This document shows positions 33,851-42,519 of a stretch of DNA of 64,000 nucleotides, piece by piece. Numbering within the stretch: the stretch's first letter is position 1; each line of letters starts with the position of its first letter. Source of the DNA: Oscillospiraceae bacterium (GTDB lineage Bacteria; Bacillota; Clostridia; Oscillospirales; Ruminococcaceae); contig JAEEIA010000052.1 of assembly GCA_016281125.1 (NCBI GenBank), positions 1-64,000 on the forward strand, given 5' to 3'. The notes beneath the pieces are model-generated. The model worked only from the letters and a program-made list of their open reading frames with translations. It made no database searches and was not told where the DNA came from. Made by a program: the position numbers and the translations under genes.

Positions 33851-35137
33851 ATGAAGCTTCAGACGATTTTTCGCAGCACTTCTATGATCGGAGCAGCCAT
33901 GCTGGCGCTGCTTTCGGCCGCACCGGCCGTCTGTGCGGAGGTTGAGCTGGAAGAGGACGAGATCATTCTTGAAACAGAGGATGATGAGCCCGAAACCTTT
34001 GACAGCGGGGATTATTCCTATTCCAAGCTGGTTTCGGACGGCAGCGACGAAAAGGCTGCCTGCATCGAACGGTACAGCGGCTCGGAGGCGGATCTGGAGA
34101 TTCCGGCGGAGCTGGACGGTCTGAAGGTCGTGAAGCTCGGCAAGAATGCGTTTGTCAGTGCGGACTATCTGCATTCGGTGACGCTGCCGGAAACGGTCAC
34201 CGCGCTCGGCGATTACGCCTTTGTCAACTGCCTCAACCTGATGGAGTTCCGCGTGGCAAAGGGCAACCCGACCTATGAAGTCAAGGATGGCGTGCTGTAC
34301 AGCGGCACAGTGCTGGAGCGTTATCCGCTCGGCAAGGCGCCGGGGGAGCTTGTCATTCCGGACGGTGTGACGGGCATCGGCGATGTCGCCTTTGCGTGCT
34401 GTGAAACGCTGACCTCCGTCACGTTTCCGCAGTCGCTGAAAAAGATCGGCATTGCGTCGTTCTCAGACTGTACCGGTCTGACGGCGGTCACGGTTCCGGA
34501 CGGCGTCACGGAGATCGCAAACTTTGCCTTCAACAACTGCACGAACCTGGAGGACGTCACGCTTCCGGATACGGTCGAAAGCATCGGCTTTGCTGCGTTT
34601 GCGGCGACTGCCCTGCGCACGTTCCGGATTCCGGAATCCTGCACGGACATCGGGGAGCAGGCCTTTGCACAGACCAATCTCGCGGAGATTATGATTCCGA
34701 AAACGGTGCAGTCAATCGGAGAAAAGGCGTTCGGATTCAAGCTGGACGAGAATAACGAGCTTCACATGGACAGCACGTTTATGATCGGCGGTGAGCTCGG
34801 TACGGCCGCGGAGAATTATGCGCGGATCGGTGAGGAGGGGCATTCCTTCCAGTTCGTCAACACCGGCGCGGAGCCGGAGGCTCCCGCGGAGGAAAAGAGC
34901 AATACCGGCCGGATCATCGGCATTGTCGTCTGTGTGCTGCTGCTGATTGCGATTGTGTTGATCGCGCTCCTGAGCGGCAAAAAGAAGAAGTCCGCGAAGC
35001 CGGAGAAAAAGGAAACCGAAACCCCTGCGCCGGAGGAATCCGAAGCGGAAGATGCCGAAACCGGCAGTGCGGAGGAACCCGCGGCAGAAGCAGATGCAGA
35101 GGCATCTGAAAGCGGAGAGGAGACCGGCGATGAATAA
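33851..35137 (+). CDS. LRR_5 (BspA-type) surface protein
   Basis: The protein is 428 aa with a signal peptide (about 1-28, ending VCA), an acidic segment, then LRR_5 repeats of about 23 residues (LHSVTLPETVTALGDYAFVN, LTSVTFPQSLKKIGIASFSD, LEDVTLPDTVESIGFAAFAA). A transmembrane helix (about 357-377) and a basic then acidic cytoplasmic tail end it. It is therefore a membrane-held external repeat protein; BspA-like repeats bind host or matrix proteins in other bacteria. The start at 33851 follows GGAGGGAG. It overlaps the next gene by eight bases and heads a four-gene operon. Confidence 0.85.
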   Translation: MKLQTIFRSTSMIGAAMLALLSAAPAVCAEVELEEDEIILETEDDEPETFDSGDYSYSKLVSDGSDEKAACIERYSGSEADLEIPAELDGLKVVKLGKNAFVSADYLHSVTLPETVTALGDYAFVNCLNLMEFRVAKGNPTYEVKDGVLYSGTVLERYPLGKAPGELVIPDGVTGIGDVAFACCETLTSVTFPQSLKKIGIASFSDCTGLTAVTVPDGVTEIANFAFNNCTNLEDVTLPDTVESIGFAAFAATALRTFRIPESCTDIGEQAFAQTNLAEIMIPKTVQSIGEKAFGFKLDENNELHMDSTFMIGGELGTAAENYARIGEEGHSFQFVNTGAEPEAPAEEKSNTGRIIGIVVCVLLLIAIVLIALLSGKKKKSAKPEKKETETPAPEESEAEDAETGSAEEPAAEADAEASESGEETGDE

Positions 35138-36713
35138 GCTGATCCAATGTCTTTGCGGCGTCGGAAGCAGCCTGCTGCTGCTGGGCAGCTGTATCGGCAG
35201 TATGCCTGCTTCGGCGGATACAGCCGGGAGCTATACCGAAAACGGCATTACCTATTCCGCCGTGAAGGACGGCGTGCAGGTCAGCGGTGCGGATAATGCT
35301 GCCGAAAAGCTGACGATCCCCTCTGAAACAGAGGCGGGTGACGCGGTGCTCAGCATTGCGGACAATGCGTTTTCGCCGTGTACAAAGCTGAAAACCGTCA
35401 CGATCGAATCCGGTCTGACTGAGATCGGCAACGGCGCGTTCAGTCAGTGTGCGGCGCTGGAATCCGTCACGATTCCGGATTCCGTCGAACGGATCGGACA
35501 GGGCGCATTCTATTACTGCATCGCGCTGGAGTCGCTGGAGATTCCGGATTCCGTCAAGCAGATCGGGGAATATGCGTTCTCCAACTGCTATGCACTGAAA
35601 ACGGTGCATCTGCCGAAGGGTCTGAAATCGCTTCCGGCATATGCGTTTTACTATGACATCGGCCTGACGGAAATCACGCTGCCGGACGGCATGGAAAGCC
35701 TCGGCGAAATGAGCTTTGTCAACTGCATGTCCATGAAAAAGCTCTCGATTCCTGCCTCGCTGATTTCGTTCGGAGAGTACACCGTGCTCTCCAGCATGGG
35801 TCTGGATAAAATCACTGTGGACGCCGCCAATCCGGTTTACCGCACAAGCGGCGAGGGCTGGCTGATCACCAAGGACGGCACGACGCTGGTGCTGTATCCG
35901 GCGGGCAGAGCGGACAAAACCGCAAAGGTGCCCAACGGCATCACGACGATTGCGCCGTATGCGTTTTCCGGTGCGCTTTCGCTGGAGGAGGTGCAGCTTC
36001 CGGATTCCCTGACTGCAATCGGGGACGGCGCGTTTGCGGACTGCCGGCTGCTGAAACAGATCAATCTGCCGTTCCGTCTGACAGAAATTTCGCCGAGCCT
36101 CTTTGCCAACTGCGAGAGCCTGACCGAAGCTGCAATCCCCGCCAATGTGACCGCGATTCAGCAGTATGCATTTTACTGCTCCGGTCTGACGGACATCACG
36201 ATTCCGGAATCTGTGACCTCGATCGGCAGCTGCGCATTCTGCGGCTGCAAGAATCTGCGGGAGGCAACCGTGCCGAAAACCGTCACCGAAATCGGGGACA
36301 TGGCATTCGGCTACACGGTCGATTCGCAGAGCGACGAGGCGCCGAAGCCGGATCCGGTCTTTGTGCTGCATGGCAAGCCTGCATCGGCGACAAAGGCCTA
36401 TGCAGCTGCCGCAGGCATTACGTTCAAGCAGCACGGCATCGACCTGCGGATTCTGTTCGGTGTGATCGGTGCGGCTGCCGCCGCGCTGCTGATTGTGCTG
36501 ATGATGCGCAGTACGAAAAAGCGCCCCGCCGGTGAGGAGGCTTCTGACGGCGATTCCGCTGCTGCGGTCATTGACGATCCGAATTACACGAGTATTCTGG
36601 AGGATGAGCCGGAGGACGGCGATCCGTATGACAGAAGCTACGGCTTTGCATCGGACGAGGATGACGATGCCGAAGCAGAGCCCGGCGAAGAACCGGACGA
36701 ACTTACGGAATAA
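35130..36713 (+). CDS. LRR_5 (BspA-type) surface protein
   Basis: The protein is 527 aa, a paralogue of the previous product. A signal peptide (about 1-30, with a Cys in LLGSCIGS that could be a lipobox) is followed by about nine LRR_5 units (LESVTIPDSVERIGQGAFYY, LESLEIPDSVKQIGEYAFSN and so on), a transmembrane helix (about 433-452) and an acidic tail. The ATG at 35130 lies inside the end of the previous gene with GGAGAGGAG before it; longer upstream frames overlap that gene and are not used. The two repeat proteins precede two glycosyltransferase-type genes. Confidence 0.85.
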   Translation: MNKLIQCLCGVGSSLLLLGSCIGSMPASADTAGSYTENGITYSAVKDGVQVSGADNAAEKLTIPSETEAGDAVLSIADNAFSPCTKLKTVTIESGLTEIGNGAFSQCAALESVTIPDSVERIGQGAFYYCIALESLEIPDSVKQIGEYAFSNCYALKTVHLPKGLKSLPAYAFYYDIGLTEITLPDGMESLGEMSFVNCMSMKKLSIPASLISFGEYTVLSSMGLDKITVDAANPVYRTSGEGWLITKDGTTLVLYPAGRADKTAKVPNGITTIAPYAFSGALSLEEVQLPDSLTAIGDGAFADCRLLKQINLPFRLTEISPSLFANCESLTEAAIPANVTAIQQYAFYCSGLTDITIPESVTSIGSCAFCGCKNLREATVPKTVTEIGDMAFGYTVDSQSDEAPKPDPVFVLHGKPASATKAYAAAAGITFKQHGIDLRILFGVIGAAAAALLIVLMMRSTKKRPAGEEASDGDSAAAVIDDPNYTSILEDEPEDGDPYDRSYGFASDEDDDAEAEPGEEPDELTE

Positions 36714-36728
36714 CAGGAGATTAGACGT

Positions 36729-38522
36729 ATGGACAGGAAAGAATTCCGGCTCGCGGCATTCATGCAGAAGGCAGCGGTCTGGGTCGTCGGCGTCCTTTCG
36801 GCGCTGATTGCAGGGTTTCTCTCTGTTGTCAGCCTGCTGCATACGACGGCCGTCGAGGTCGTCCGGGAGGGCGAAGGCATGGATTCCGTCGTGAACCGTA
36901 TTCATGAAAGACTGGAATCCGTTATCTATTATAATGATAATTTTGTACTGAACCTGCTGGTGCTGGCCGCCGGCATTCTGATGCTGTTTATTCTGGCATC
37001 GAGGGTCAAAAAGGTGCCGCTGCGGAAGCTGCAGATTGCGCTGTTTCTCTGGACGCTGCTGCTCGGCACAGTCTGGGTGCTGTCCTCGCAGGTTTCCCCG
37101 ACAGAGGATTCCTGGACAGTCACCTCCGCGGCGCAGGAATTTGCCGTCAACAACTTCGACAAGTTTGAGAATACCAAGTATTTCAAGAATTATCCGTTCC
37201 AGCTCGGCTATGTGCTCTTCAATGAGTGCGTGATCCGGTTCCTGTCGCTGTTCAAGCGGCCGGAAACGGTCATGGTGCTGGAGGTGCTGAACGCCGTGTT
37301 CCTCGCTTTGATCAACACGCTGCTGCTGACAATCGGCGCCAGACTGTTCAAGGACGACCGCGTCAATCTGATTACGGCTGTGCTGCTGGCAGTCAGTGCG
37401 GCGCCGTTCATCGACTGCTCGTTCACCTACGGCATCTATCCCGGTATGGCGTTTGCGCTGCTGGCGATGTATCTGGAGCTGCGCTGGATGACGGATTCCA
37501 AGGTGCTCTTCGGCATCGGTTCGGTGCTGAGCATTGCCTTTGCGGTGATGCTGAAATCCAATTACCTGATCTGGCTGATCGCCATGGTGCTGATTCTGCT
37601 GGTGCGTATGCCAGCGCGGAAAAAATATGCCTTTGATGCCGGCCTGATTGCTGCGGCCGTTGCGCTGACGCTGAGCGTGCAGCCGGCCGTCAAGCGGTTT
37701 TACGAGAACCGCTCCGGCCACATCTTCGGGGATGCAATTCCGTATGCTTCGTGGATTGCAATGGGTCTGAGCGAAACCGACCTTGCGCCCGGCTGGTATA
37801 ATATCTATATCACCGTCGGGAACTTTGAGTCGAGCAATTATGCCGCCGACGAGGCGGGCAGACGCTCTAAGGAGCTCATTAAGGAGCGCCTCAAAGTATT
37901 CGCACAAAATCCGCATTATGCCAACGATTTCTTCTATCTCAAGACCGTTTCGCAGTGGAATGAGCCTTCCTACCAGAGCATCTGGAACAATACGGTGCGC
38001 GGACAGTATAAGGAAAAGAACGCGTTTGCACACTGGGTCTGCTATGAGGGCGAACAGACCGTCAAGCAGTACATGGACTATTTTGCACAGCTTGTGTTCG
38101 TGTGCTTCTTCCTCGGTGCGCTGTATCTGCTCCGGAAAAAGCAGTTCCTGTTCACCATGATCCCGGTCGTGTTCCTCGGCGGCTTCTTCTATCAGTTCAT
38201 CTCCGAGGGCAAGGCGCAGTATATCATCCCGTATTTCATTGCGATGACCGGATTTGCCGCATTCGGCGCGGTCAGCTTCTATGACAGTGTCATGGCCAGA
38301 GTGAAGCCGGACAGCCTGCTCGCACGGATCTGTCCCCGACCGATCCCCGCGGCGGAAGCTGCTGCTGCGGACGACGCACCGGCGGATGAGAATGCCGGTC
38401 AGGCAGAAGCGGAGCATACAGCAAAGACGGATGAAGCGGCACCGGCCGAATCGGCGGCGTCCGTTCAGAAGACAGCATCCGGAAATCAAAAGTCAGAGCG
38501 CAAAAAAGGAGCAAAGAAATGA
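36729..38522 (+). CDS. polytopic membrane glycosyltransferase-like protein
   Basis: The protein is 597 aa with about ten to eleven transmembrane helices (first about 14-38) and a cytoplasmic Ala/Glu-rich tail ending in a Lys-rich stretch. A loop with SQVSPTEDSWTVTSAAQEFA after helix three is placed like the catalytic Asp loop of GT-C enzymes (ArnT/PMT, DUF2142-like). It would transfer a sugar from a polyprenyl carrier outside the membrane. Its stop overlaps the start of the GtrB-like gene (ATGA), which would make exactly such a carrier sugar. The acceptor, possibly the LRR proteins encoded upstream, is a guess. Confidence 0.7.
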   Translation: MDRKEFRLAAFMQKAAVWVVGVLSALIAGFLSVVSLLHTTAVEVVREGEGMDSVVNRIHERLESVIYYNDNFVLNLLVLAAGILMLFILASRVKKVPLRKLQIALFLWTLLLGTVWVLSSQVSPTEDSWTVTSAAQEFAVNNFDKFENTKYFKNYPFQLGYVLFNECVIRFLSLFKRPETVMVLEVLNAVFLALINTLLLTIGARLFKDDRVNLITAVLLAVSAAPFIDCSFTYGIYPGMAFALLAMYLELRWMTDSKVLFGIGSVLSIAFAVMLKSNYLIWLIAMVLILLVRMPARKKYAFDAGLIAAAVALTLSVQPAVKRFYENRSGHIFGDAIPYASWIAMGLSETDLAPGWYNIYITVGNFESSNYAADEAGRRSKELIKERLKVFAQNPHYANDFFYLKTVSQWNEPSYQSIWNNTVRGQYKEKNAFAHWVCYEGEQTVKQYMDYFAQLVFVCFFLGALYLLRKKQFLFTMIPVVFLGGFFYQFISEGKAQYIIPYFIAMTGFAAFGAVSFYDSVMARVKPDSLLARICPRPIPAAEAAAADDAPADENAGQAEAEHTAKTDEAAPAESAASVQKTASGNQKSERKKGAKK

Positions 38523-39490
38523 GTACACCGGAAATTCTGTATATGGTTGTTCCCTGCTATAACGAGGAGGAGGTTCTCCATGAAACCGCCAAGCGCCTGA
38601 AGGAGAAATATCAGTCGCTGATTGAGATGGAGCTGATTTCCGAAAAGAGCCGCGTCGTGTTCGTCAATGACGGCTCCAAGGACAAGACCTGGCAGATCAT
38701 ACAGGAGCTGCACGCCGCTGACCCCGCGTTTTTCTCCGGCGTCAACCTCGCGCACAATGCAGGTCATCAGAATGCGGTGCTCGCGGGACTGATGTCCGTC
38801 AAGGAGCTTTGCGACATGGCCATCACGATGGACGCAGATTTGCAGGACGATATCAACACGATTGACGCGATGGTCGAGAAGTATTATGAGGGCAATCAGG
38901 TTGTCTACGGTGTGCGCAGCGCGAGAGATACCGATACCTTTTTCAAGAAATTCACCGCCGAGAGCTTTTATAAGTTTATGAAGGTCATGGGTGCGGACGT
39001 CGTGTACAATCACGCGGATTTCCGCCTCATGAGCAGGCGCGTGCTCGCGGAGCTTGCGAATTTCAAGGAGGTCAATCTGTTCCTGCGCGGCATGGTGCCG
39101 CTGATCGGCTTCCAGAGCTGCAGCGTGTATTACGAGCGCGCAGAGCGGTTTGCCGGTGAGAGCAAGTATCCGCTGAAAAAGATGCTTGCATTTGCAATCA
39201 ACGGCATTACCTCGTTCAGCACCAAGCCCTTGAAGCTCATTACGACGGTCGGCATTGTTATGTCGATTCTCAGCGTCATTGCGTTTATCTGGGCGTTTAT
39301 TGTGAAGATTGCAGGGCATTCTGAGCTTGGCTGGTCGAGTACCATGTGCTCGATATGGCTGATCGGCGGCTTGCAGCTGCTCGGTCTTGGCATCATCGGC
39401 GAATATGTCGGCAAGATCTATGCGGAGGTCAAGCAGCGTCCGCGCTATATCATTGCGGATTTCATCAACGATACGGATGCGGATATCTGA
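38519..39490 (+). CDS. GtrB-like family 2 glycosyltransferase
   Basis: The protein is 323 aa. The GT2 domain begins YMVVPCYNEEEVLHET, with VVFVNDGSKDKTW (about 46-58) and the DxD-type MDADLQDD (about 104-111). Two C-terminal transmembrane helices (about 238-262 and 275-297) match the GtrB/DPM1-like polyprenyl-phosphate glycosyltransferases. It should load a sugar onto undecaprenyl phosphate for use by the GT-C-like partner encoded just upstream with a four-base overlap. It is the last host gene before the tRNA-Arg integration site. Confidence 0.92.
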   Translation: MSTPEILYMVVPCYNEEEVLHETAKRLKEKYQSLIEMELISEKSRVVFVNDGSKDKTWQIIQELHAADPAFFSGVNLAHNAGHQNAVLAGLMSVKELCDMAITMDADLQDDINTIDAMVEKYYEGNQVVYGVRSARDTDTFFKKFTAESFYKFMKVMGADVVYNHADFRLMSRRVLAELANFKEVNLFLRGMVPLIGFQSCSVYYERAERFAGESKYPLKKMLAFAINGITSFSTKPLKLITTVGIVMSILSVIAFIWAFIVKIAGHSELGWSSTMCSIWLIGGLQLLGLGIIGEYVGKIYAEVKQRPRYIIADFINDTDADI

Positions 39491-39507
39491 TTCCCCGGGA
39501 AAAATGT

Positions 39508-39547
39508 TTCGCCGGCGCTTGACCTGCGCCGGCGAATGTGCTATAAT
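39508..39547 (+). promoter_or_regulatory. hairpin overlapping the host tRNA-Arg promoter
   Basis: TTCGCCGGCGC (39508-39518) pairs perfectly with GCGCCGGCGAA (39526-39536), suiting termination of the glycosyltransferase operon. Its loop holds the -35 TTGACC (39519-39524), and the -10 TATAAT follows at 39542-39547 after 17 bases. It drives the interrupted host tRNA-Arg gene and whatever follows. Confidence 0.82.
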
Positions 39548-39560
39548 ATATAGGTGACTT

Positions 39561-39601
39561 GCCCTGATAGCTCAGTAGGATAGAGCGGCTGCCTCCTAAG
39601 C
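39561..39601 (+). pseudogene. 5' half of interrupted host tRNA-Arg(CCT)
   Basis: GCCCTGATAGCTCAGTAGGA begins a tRNA with acceptor strand, D arm, anticodon stem GCTGC and loop CTCCTAA, and is then cut at 39601. The missing 3' half lies at 62456-62488. Joined they give a 74-nt tRNA-Arg(CCT). The acceptor pairs GCCCTGA with TCAGGGT (a G-U at position 1:72). Confidence 0.88.
39590..39601 (+). repeat. attL core
   Basis: TGCCTCCTAAGC is repeated exactly at 62444-62455. The identity covers the anticodon stem-loop of tRNA-Arg(CCT) and breaks off on both sides. Confidence 0.85.
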
Positions 39602-39642
39602 GAATCCTATTTCGTGCAATCTTCTGTTTCATTTTGTCATAA

Positions 39643-39716
39643 GCCCCAATAGCTCAGATGGATAGAGCGAACGCCTCCTAAGCGTTAGGCCATCGGTTCG
39701 ACTCCGGTTTGGGGCG
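39643..39716 (+). tRNA. tRNA-Arg (anticodon CCT) carried by the element
   Basis: A complete cloverleaf: acceptor GCCCCAA (39643-39649) pairs with TTGGGGC (39709-39715), anticodon stem AACGC/GCGTT, loop CTCCTAA with CCT at 39677-39679, T arm ATCGG-TTCGACT-CCGGT, discriminator G. CCA is not encoded. It differs from the host tRNA in acceptor and anticodon stem, so it is not a simple duplicate. It lies about 95 bases downstream of the host promoter. Confidence 0.94.
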
Positions 39717-39721
39717 TCTAT

Positions 39722-39758
39722 TTCGACGGAAATGCGTTATTTTCGCATTTCCGTCGAA
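39722..39758 (+). terminator. 15-bp perfect hairpin after tRNA-Arg
   Basis: TTCGACGGAAATGCG (39722-39736) pairs perfectly with CGCATTTCCGTCGAA (39744-39758). It directly follows the element tRNA and probably ends or processes its transcript, though no T run follows. A related imperfect hairpin follows the host 3' tRNA half at 62495-62534. Confidence 0.65.
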
Positions 39759-39875
39759 TGCTAAATCAGCATAATTCCTGTCAGTGGATTGTCTGACATC
39801 GATCGGTAACGGAGCTGCATTTCGCAGAGCAATATCGTTCTAAAATTCAGAATCTGATTTGAGGGGAATTTAGAA

Positions 39876-39894
39876 ATCTTCCCAAATCTTACCA
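39876..39894. repeat. 19-bp end repeat, left copy
   Basis: ATCTTCCCAAATCTTACCA occurs here and again at 62288-62306 in the same orientation, near the two ends of the element. The position suits integrase arm-binding sites, which is an inference. Confidence 0.6.
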
Positions 39895-39903
39895 AAGCTC
39901 CGT

Positions 39904-41274
39904 TCATTCCGTCTGTTTTTTCTGTTCCCGCGGCTTCTTCCCCTTGTCGGTTTTTCCGTCCTTTTTGGGAAGTTTGATCTTGGAGAACATCAGTGTTTCG
40001 AGCTGCTCGGCGACTTTGCGGCGGGCTTTGTTCACGGTTGCGAGGTAGACATTCATCAGCATATCCGGCGTGGAATGCCCCATATCGCCCTGAACTGCTT
40101 TCAGATCGTTGCCGGACGCTGCCATCTTTGCTGTTGCGCCGGAGTGCCGCAGACTGTAGAGATCGACCTTACGCAGCGTCGCACTCTTGATAAACCGCCT
40201 GAATCGCTTGGTGATCATCTCATCGGAGATCGGTCTGCCGTTCTTCTGGCAGAAGACCAGTCCGAAATCCTGATACACTTCCGCATATTCCTTCTTGTTG
40301 AGCTGCTGAATCTCCATATGGTCCCGAAGCAGCTGCACCAGCGTATCCCGAATATAGACCTCGCGAATGCTGCGGTCCGTCTTTGGCAGCTTCAGAACCT
40401 GAACGGTCCGGTTCCCTGCCTGCATCGGCGGAAACTGGAAGTTGATCTTGGTTCCGGTCAGTTTGATCATTTCGATGTTCAGCCGGGCAAGCTCATTCTT
40501 GATATACACGGTTGCACCGTTGCAGTCTTCGTCAAACTCGATGCAGTCCCATGTCAATCCCAACATCTCGCCTGTGCGGAGCGTGCAGCCGAACATCATG
40601 CTCATCATCGTGAGCAGTTCTGGATCGTCCTCACACTTGTTGATTGCGTTCAGCACTTCCTCATCCGACCATTGTGCGCGCTCGTACTTCTCCATCTTGG
40701 GAAGTTCAAGTTCCGCAGCAGGGTTCTGATCCAGAAATCCCTGCTGTACTGCAAACCGGAACGCCGGTCGAATAATCTTATGAACTTCACGCACTGTTCG
40801 GGCACTGATTTTAGCGGGTTCACCGCCTTTATGTGAGCGAACAGCATTATGGTTCGGCAGGTCGTTATAGAATTGCTGAAGAAAGAAAGGCGAAACCTTT
40901 TTGATCGCTACATGGCCGATAAATGGATAAATATAGTGAGTTGTAATGTTGATGACATTGCCGGCCGTGTGTGCTTCCCACCCGCCGATACGCATATGAT
41001 GCTGACGATAGGTTTCAAGCAGCTCCTTGACCGTCATTACTTCATCCGGCGCAACTGTCGCGTAGGGAAGCGGTGCGTCCAGTGCTTTCGGTTTTTCATA
41101 AATGCGGTTTTCACGCTCGGCCGCTCGAACGGCTTCCATTAACGCCTCAGCTTCTTTTTCATCTGCGCATGGAATCCAATTCTGATGTGTTTTGCCGGCT
41201 TCATCTTTGTAGCTCTGGATAATGTAGATTTTTTCTGGGCCTTTCTTTAATTTTACTTTGCGAACAGAGGCCAT
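39904..41274 (-). CDS. int: tyrosine-type integrase
   Basis: The protein is 456 aa. Residues 1-60 form an AP2-like arm-binding region, 75-180 a SAM-like core-binding domain (TVKELLETYRQHHMRIGGWE), and 215-440 the catalytic domain. Catalytic residues are visible: Arg in GCTLRTGEMLGLTWD, His and Arg in LYSLRHSGATAKMA, His in GDMGHSTPDML, and Tyr in MNVYLATV. A Lys/Glu-rich tail follows. It should integrate and excise this element at the tRNA-Arg anticodon loop. Its ribosome binding site lies in the end of the excisionase gene upstream, so the two are one operon. Confidence 0.95.
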   Translation of the reverse strand: MASVRKVKLKKGPEKIYIIQSYKDEAGKTHQNWIPCADEKEAEALMEAVRAAERENRIYEKPKALDAPLPYATVAPDEVMTVKELLETYRQHHMRIGGWEAHTAGNVINITTHYIYPFIGHVAIKKVSPFFLQQFYNDLPNHNAVRSHKGGEPAKISARTVREVHKIIRPAFRFAVQQGFLDQNPAAELELPKMEKYERAQWSDEEVLNAINKCEDDPELLTMMSMMFGCTLRTGEMLGLTWDCIEFDEDCNGATVYIKNELARLNIEMIKLTGTKINFQFPPMQAGNRTVQVLKLPKTDRSIREVYIRDTLVQLLRDHMEIQQLNKKEYAEVYQDFGLVFCQKNGRPISDEMITKRFRRFIKSATLRKVDLYSLRHSGATAKMAASGNDLKAVQGDMGHSTPDMLMNVYLATVNKARRKVAEQLETLMFSKIKLPKKDGKTDKGKKPREQKKQTE

Positions 41275-41276
41275 TC

Positions 41277-41498
41277 TTATGCTCCTTTCTGCTCGCCATA
41301 TACAAAATCGAAGAAAGACTGCTTGATGATTCGATAGGTCTTTCCAAGGCGCAGCACCTTGAACATGGATTGCTCATTGAATGCACGTTCCACCAAGGAA
41401 TAGGCTGTAGACAAGCTGATTCCGAGAATGGTTGCGCAATCCTCTACGCGCAGCGTTACGCATTCTTGCGGCTCGGTAGGCATGATTGTTTTTTTCAT
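41277..41498 (-). CDS. xis: excisionase-like helix-turn-helix protein
   Basis: The protein is 73 aa with a single winged-helix/MerR-like DNA-binding fold (TLRVEDCATILGISLSTAYS, then FKVLRLGKTYRIIKQSFFDF). It matches small excisionases found upstream of integrases in Firmicutes elements. The start at 41498 follows AAAAAGGAGG. It would bend DNA at the ends and favour excision. It is transcribed from the promoter at 41604-41632. Confidence 0.82.
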   Translation of the reverse strand: MKKTIMPTEPQECVTLRVEDCATILGISLSTAYSLVERAFNEQSMFKVLRLGKTYRIIKQSFFDFVYGEQKGA

Positions 41499-41559
41499 TT
41501 CGGTTCCTCCTTTTTCATGATAGGATATCCTTGATGTTGGCACAGAAGGATATCAAATC

Positions 41560-41591
41560 GTGTCAATTCTGTTTCGCCGTGTCACTTCTGT
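41560..41591. promoter_or_regulatory. direct repeats, candidate operator
   Basis: GTGTCAATTCTGT (41560-41572) and GTGTCACTTCTGT (41579-41591) are near-identical and spaced two helical turns apart. They lie just downstream of the xis-int promoter and could be bound by the divergent XRE regulator. Confidence 0.5.
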
Positions 41592-41603
41592 ACCGGCAGT
41601 TTC

Positions 41604-41632
41604 ATTATACTACACTTTTTCTGTTTTGTCAA
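41604..41632 (-). promoter_or_regulatory. promoter of xis-int
   Basis: On the minus strand TTGACA (41632-41627) and TATAAT (41609-41604) are 17 bases apart, a full consensus promoter about 105 bases upstream of xis. Confidence 0.88.
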
Positions 41633-41664
41633 GCCCCTAATAGCACAAAAGAGAGGATTTTTTT

Positions 41665-42441
41665 ATGTTTGAATGGTTATTTTCTAAAAAAAGCCATGAA
41701 AATCGTTCGACAGGCTCTAAAATGCGGGAAATACGACTCCGCAAAGGTATTTCTTCGAGCGACTTGGGAGCGAAGTGCAAAATCACGGATTCTGCTGTTC
41801 GTCATTACGAAGGCGATTTGCGTTCGCCGAAAGAGGACAAGCTGCAGGAGATTGCTAATGCACTTGGCGTAGATGTATCAGCGCTCTATGATCGTAAGAT
41901 CGAAAGCATCTCCGATATTATGCATATTCTTTTTGAAATTGAAGCAAATGGTTACATTGTTCCGACAGAATTCCCTACGGATTCATTCAACAAACCGAAA
42001 GGATTGGGCGTCCGCACAACAAATGAAGTTCTAAGCGAAGCAATGGAAAAATGGCTTGAAAAAAGGGTGCTGTGGGAGACAGAGCAAATCTCAGATGATG
42101 ACTATCGTAACTGGCAGGATGCTTTTCCGCAGGAATACGAGGTCGAAGTGCATCCAGAGGATAAGTCTTACCCAGAACAAAGCACGATTTTTGATTATCG
42201 AGTCCATATTCTCGATTTTTTGAAAAAGCTTCGAATTGTTATGATGTATGATACGGAACAGGTAGAGTATACAATCGAGAAAGACCGCGCGAAAAATACT
42301 GCTGATACATTCCGCATCTTAAAAATGAATCTGTTTACTTGGCTGGATCGAGAAATTGATAGAATGGAGCAGGAACCATTAATAGCAAACGCACCTATCA
42401 ACCGATGTATACTCGACAGCAGCGACAAGCCAAAGAAATAA
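41665..42441 (+). CDS. XRE-family transcriptional regulator
   Basis: The protein is 258 aa. A helix-turn-helix domain lies at about 18-75 (MREIRLRKGISSSDLGAKCK, ITDSAVRHYEGDLRSPK, LQEIANALGVDVSALYD). The long C-terminal part (about 80-258) is not recognised and may sense a ligand or dimerise. It is divergent from xis-int and precedes the vsr-DUF2075 genes, so it probably controls integration genes, cargo, or both. GAGAGGA precedes the ATG. Confidence 0.85.
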   Translation: MFEWLFSKKSHENRSTGSKMREIRLRKGISSSDLGAKCKITDSAVRHYEGDLRSPKEDKLQEIANALGVDVSALYDRKIESISDIMHILFEIEANGYIVPTEFPTDSFNKPKGLGVRTTNEVLSEAMEKWLEKRVLWETEQISDDDYRNWQDAFPQEYEVEVHPEDKSYPEQSTIFDYRVHILDFLKKLRIVMMYDTEQVEYTIEKDRAKNTADTFRILKMNLFTWLDREIDRMEQEPLIANAPINRCILDSSDKPKK

Positions 42442-42449
42442 TTTGAGCG

Positions 42450-42479
42450 AAACCGGCAAGCTGCATGCTTTGCCGGTTT
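42450..42479 (+). terminator. hairpin after XRE gene
   Basis: AAACCGGCA (42450-42458) pairs with TGCCGGTTT (42471-42479), nine bases after the XRE stop. The T run is short. Confidence 0.65.
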
Positions 42480-42519
42480 GCCATACATATTAGTAGTATA
42501 ATGAATGGGGAGAGGCTGA

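Noticed and set aside
34914-38489. A 1191-aa open frame on the minus strand opposite the LRR_5 and glycosyltransferase genes
   Set aside because: It has the composition of a reverse-strand shadow, no domain and no ribosome binding site; the plus-strand genes have clear families and overlapping starts.
41665-42441. Type II toxin-antitoxin antitoxin
   Set aside because: The protein is long, stands alone and is divergent from xis-int; no toxin-like gene is adjacent.
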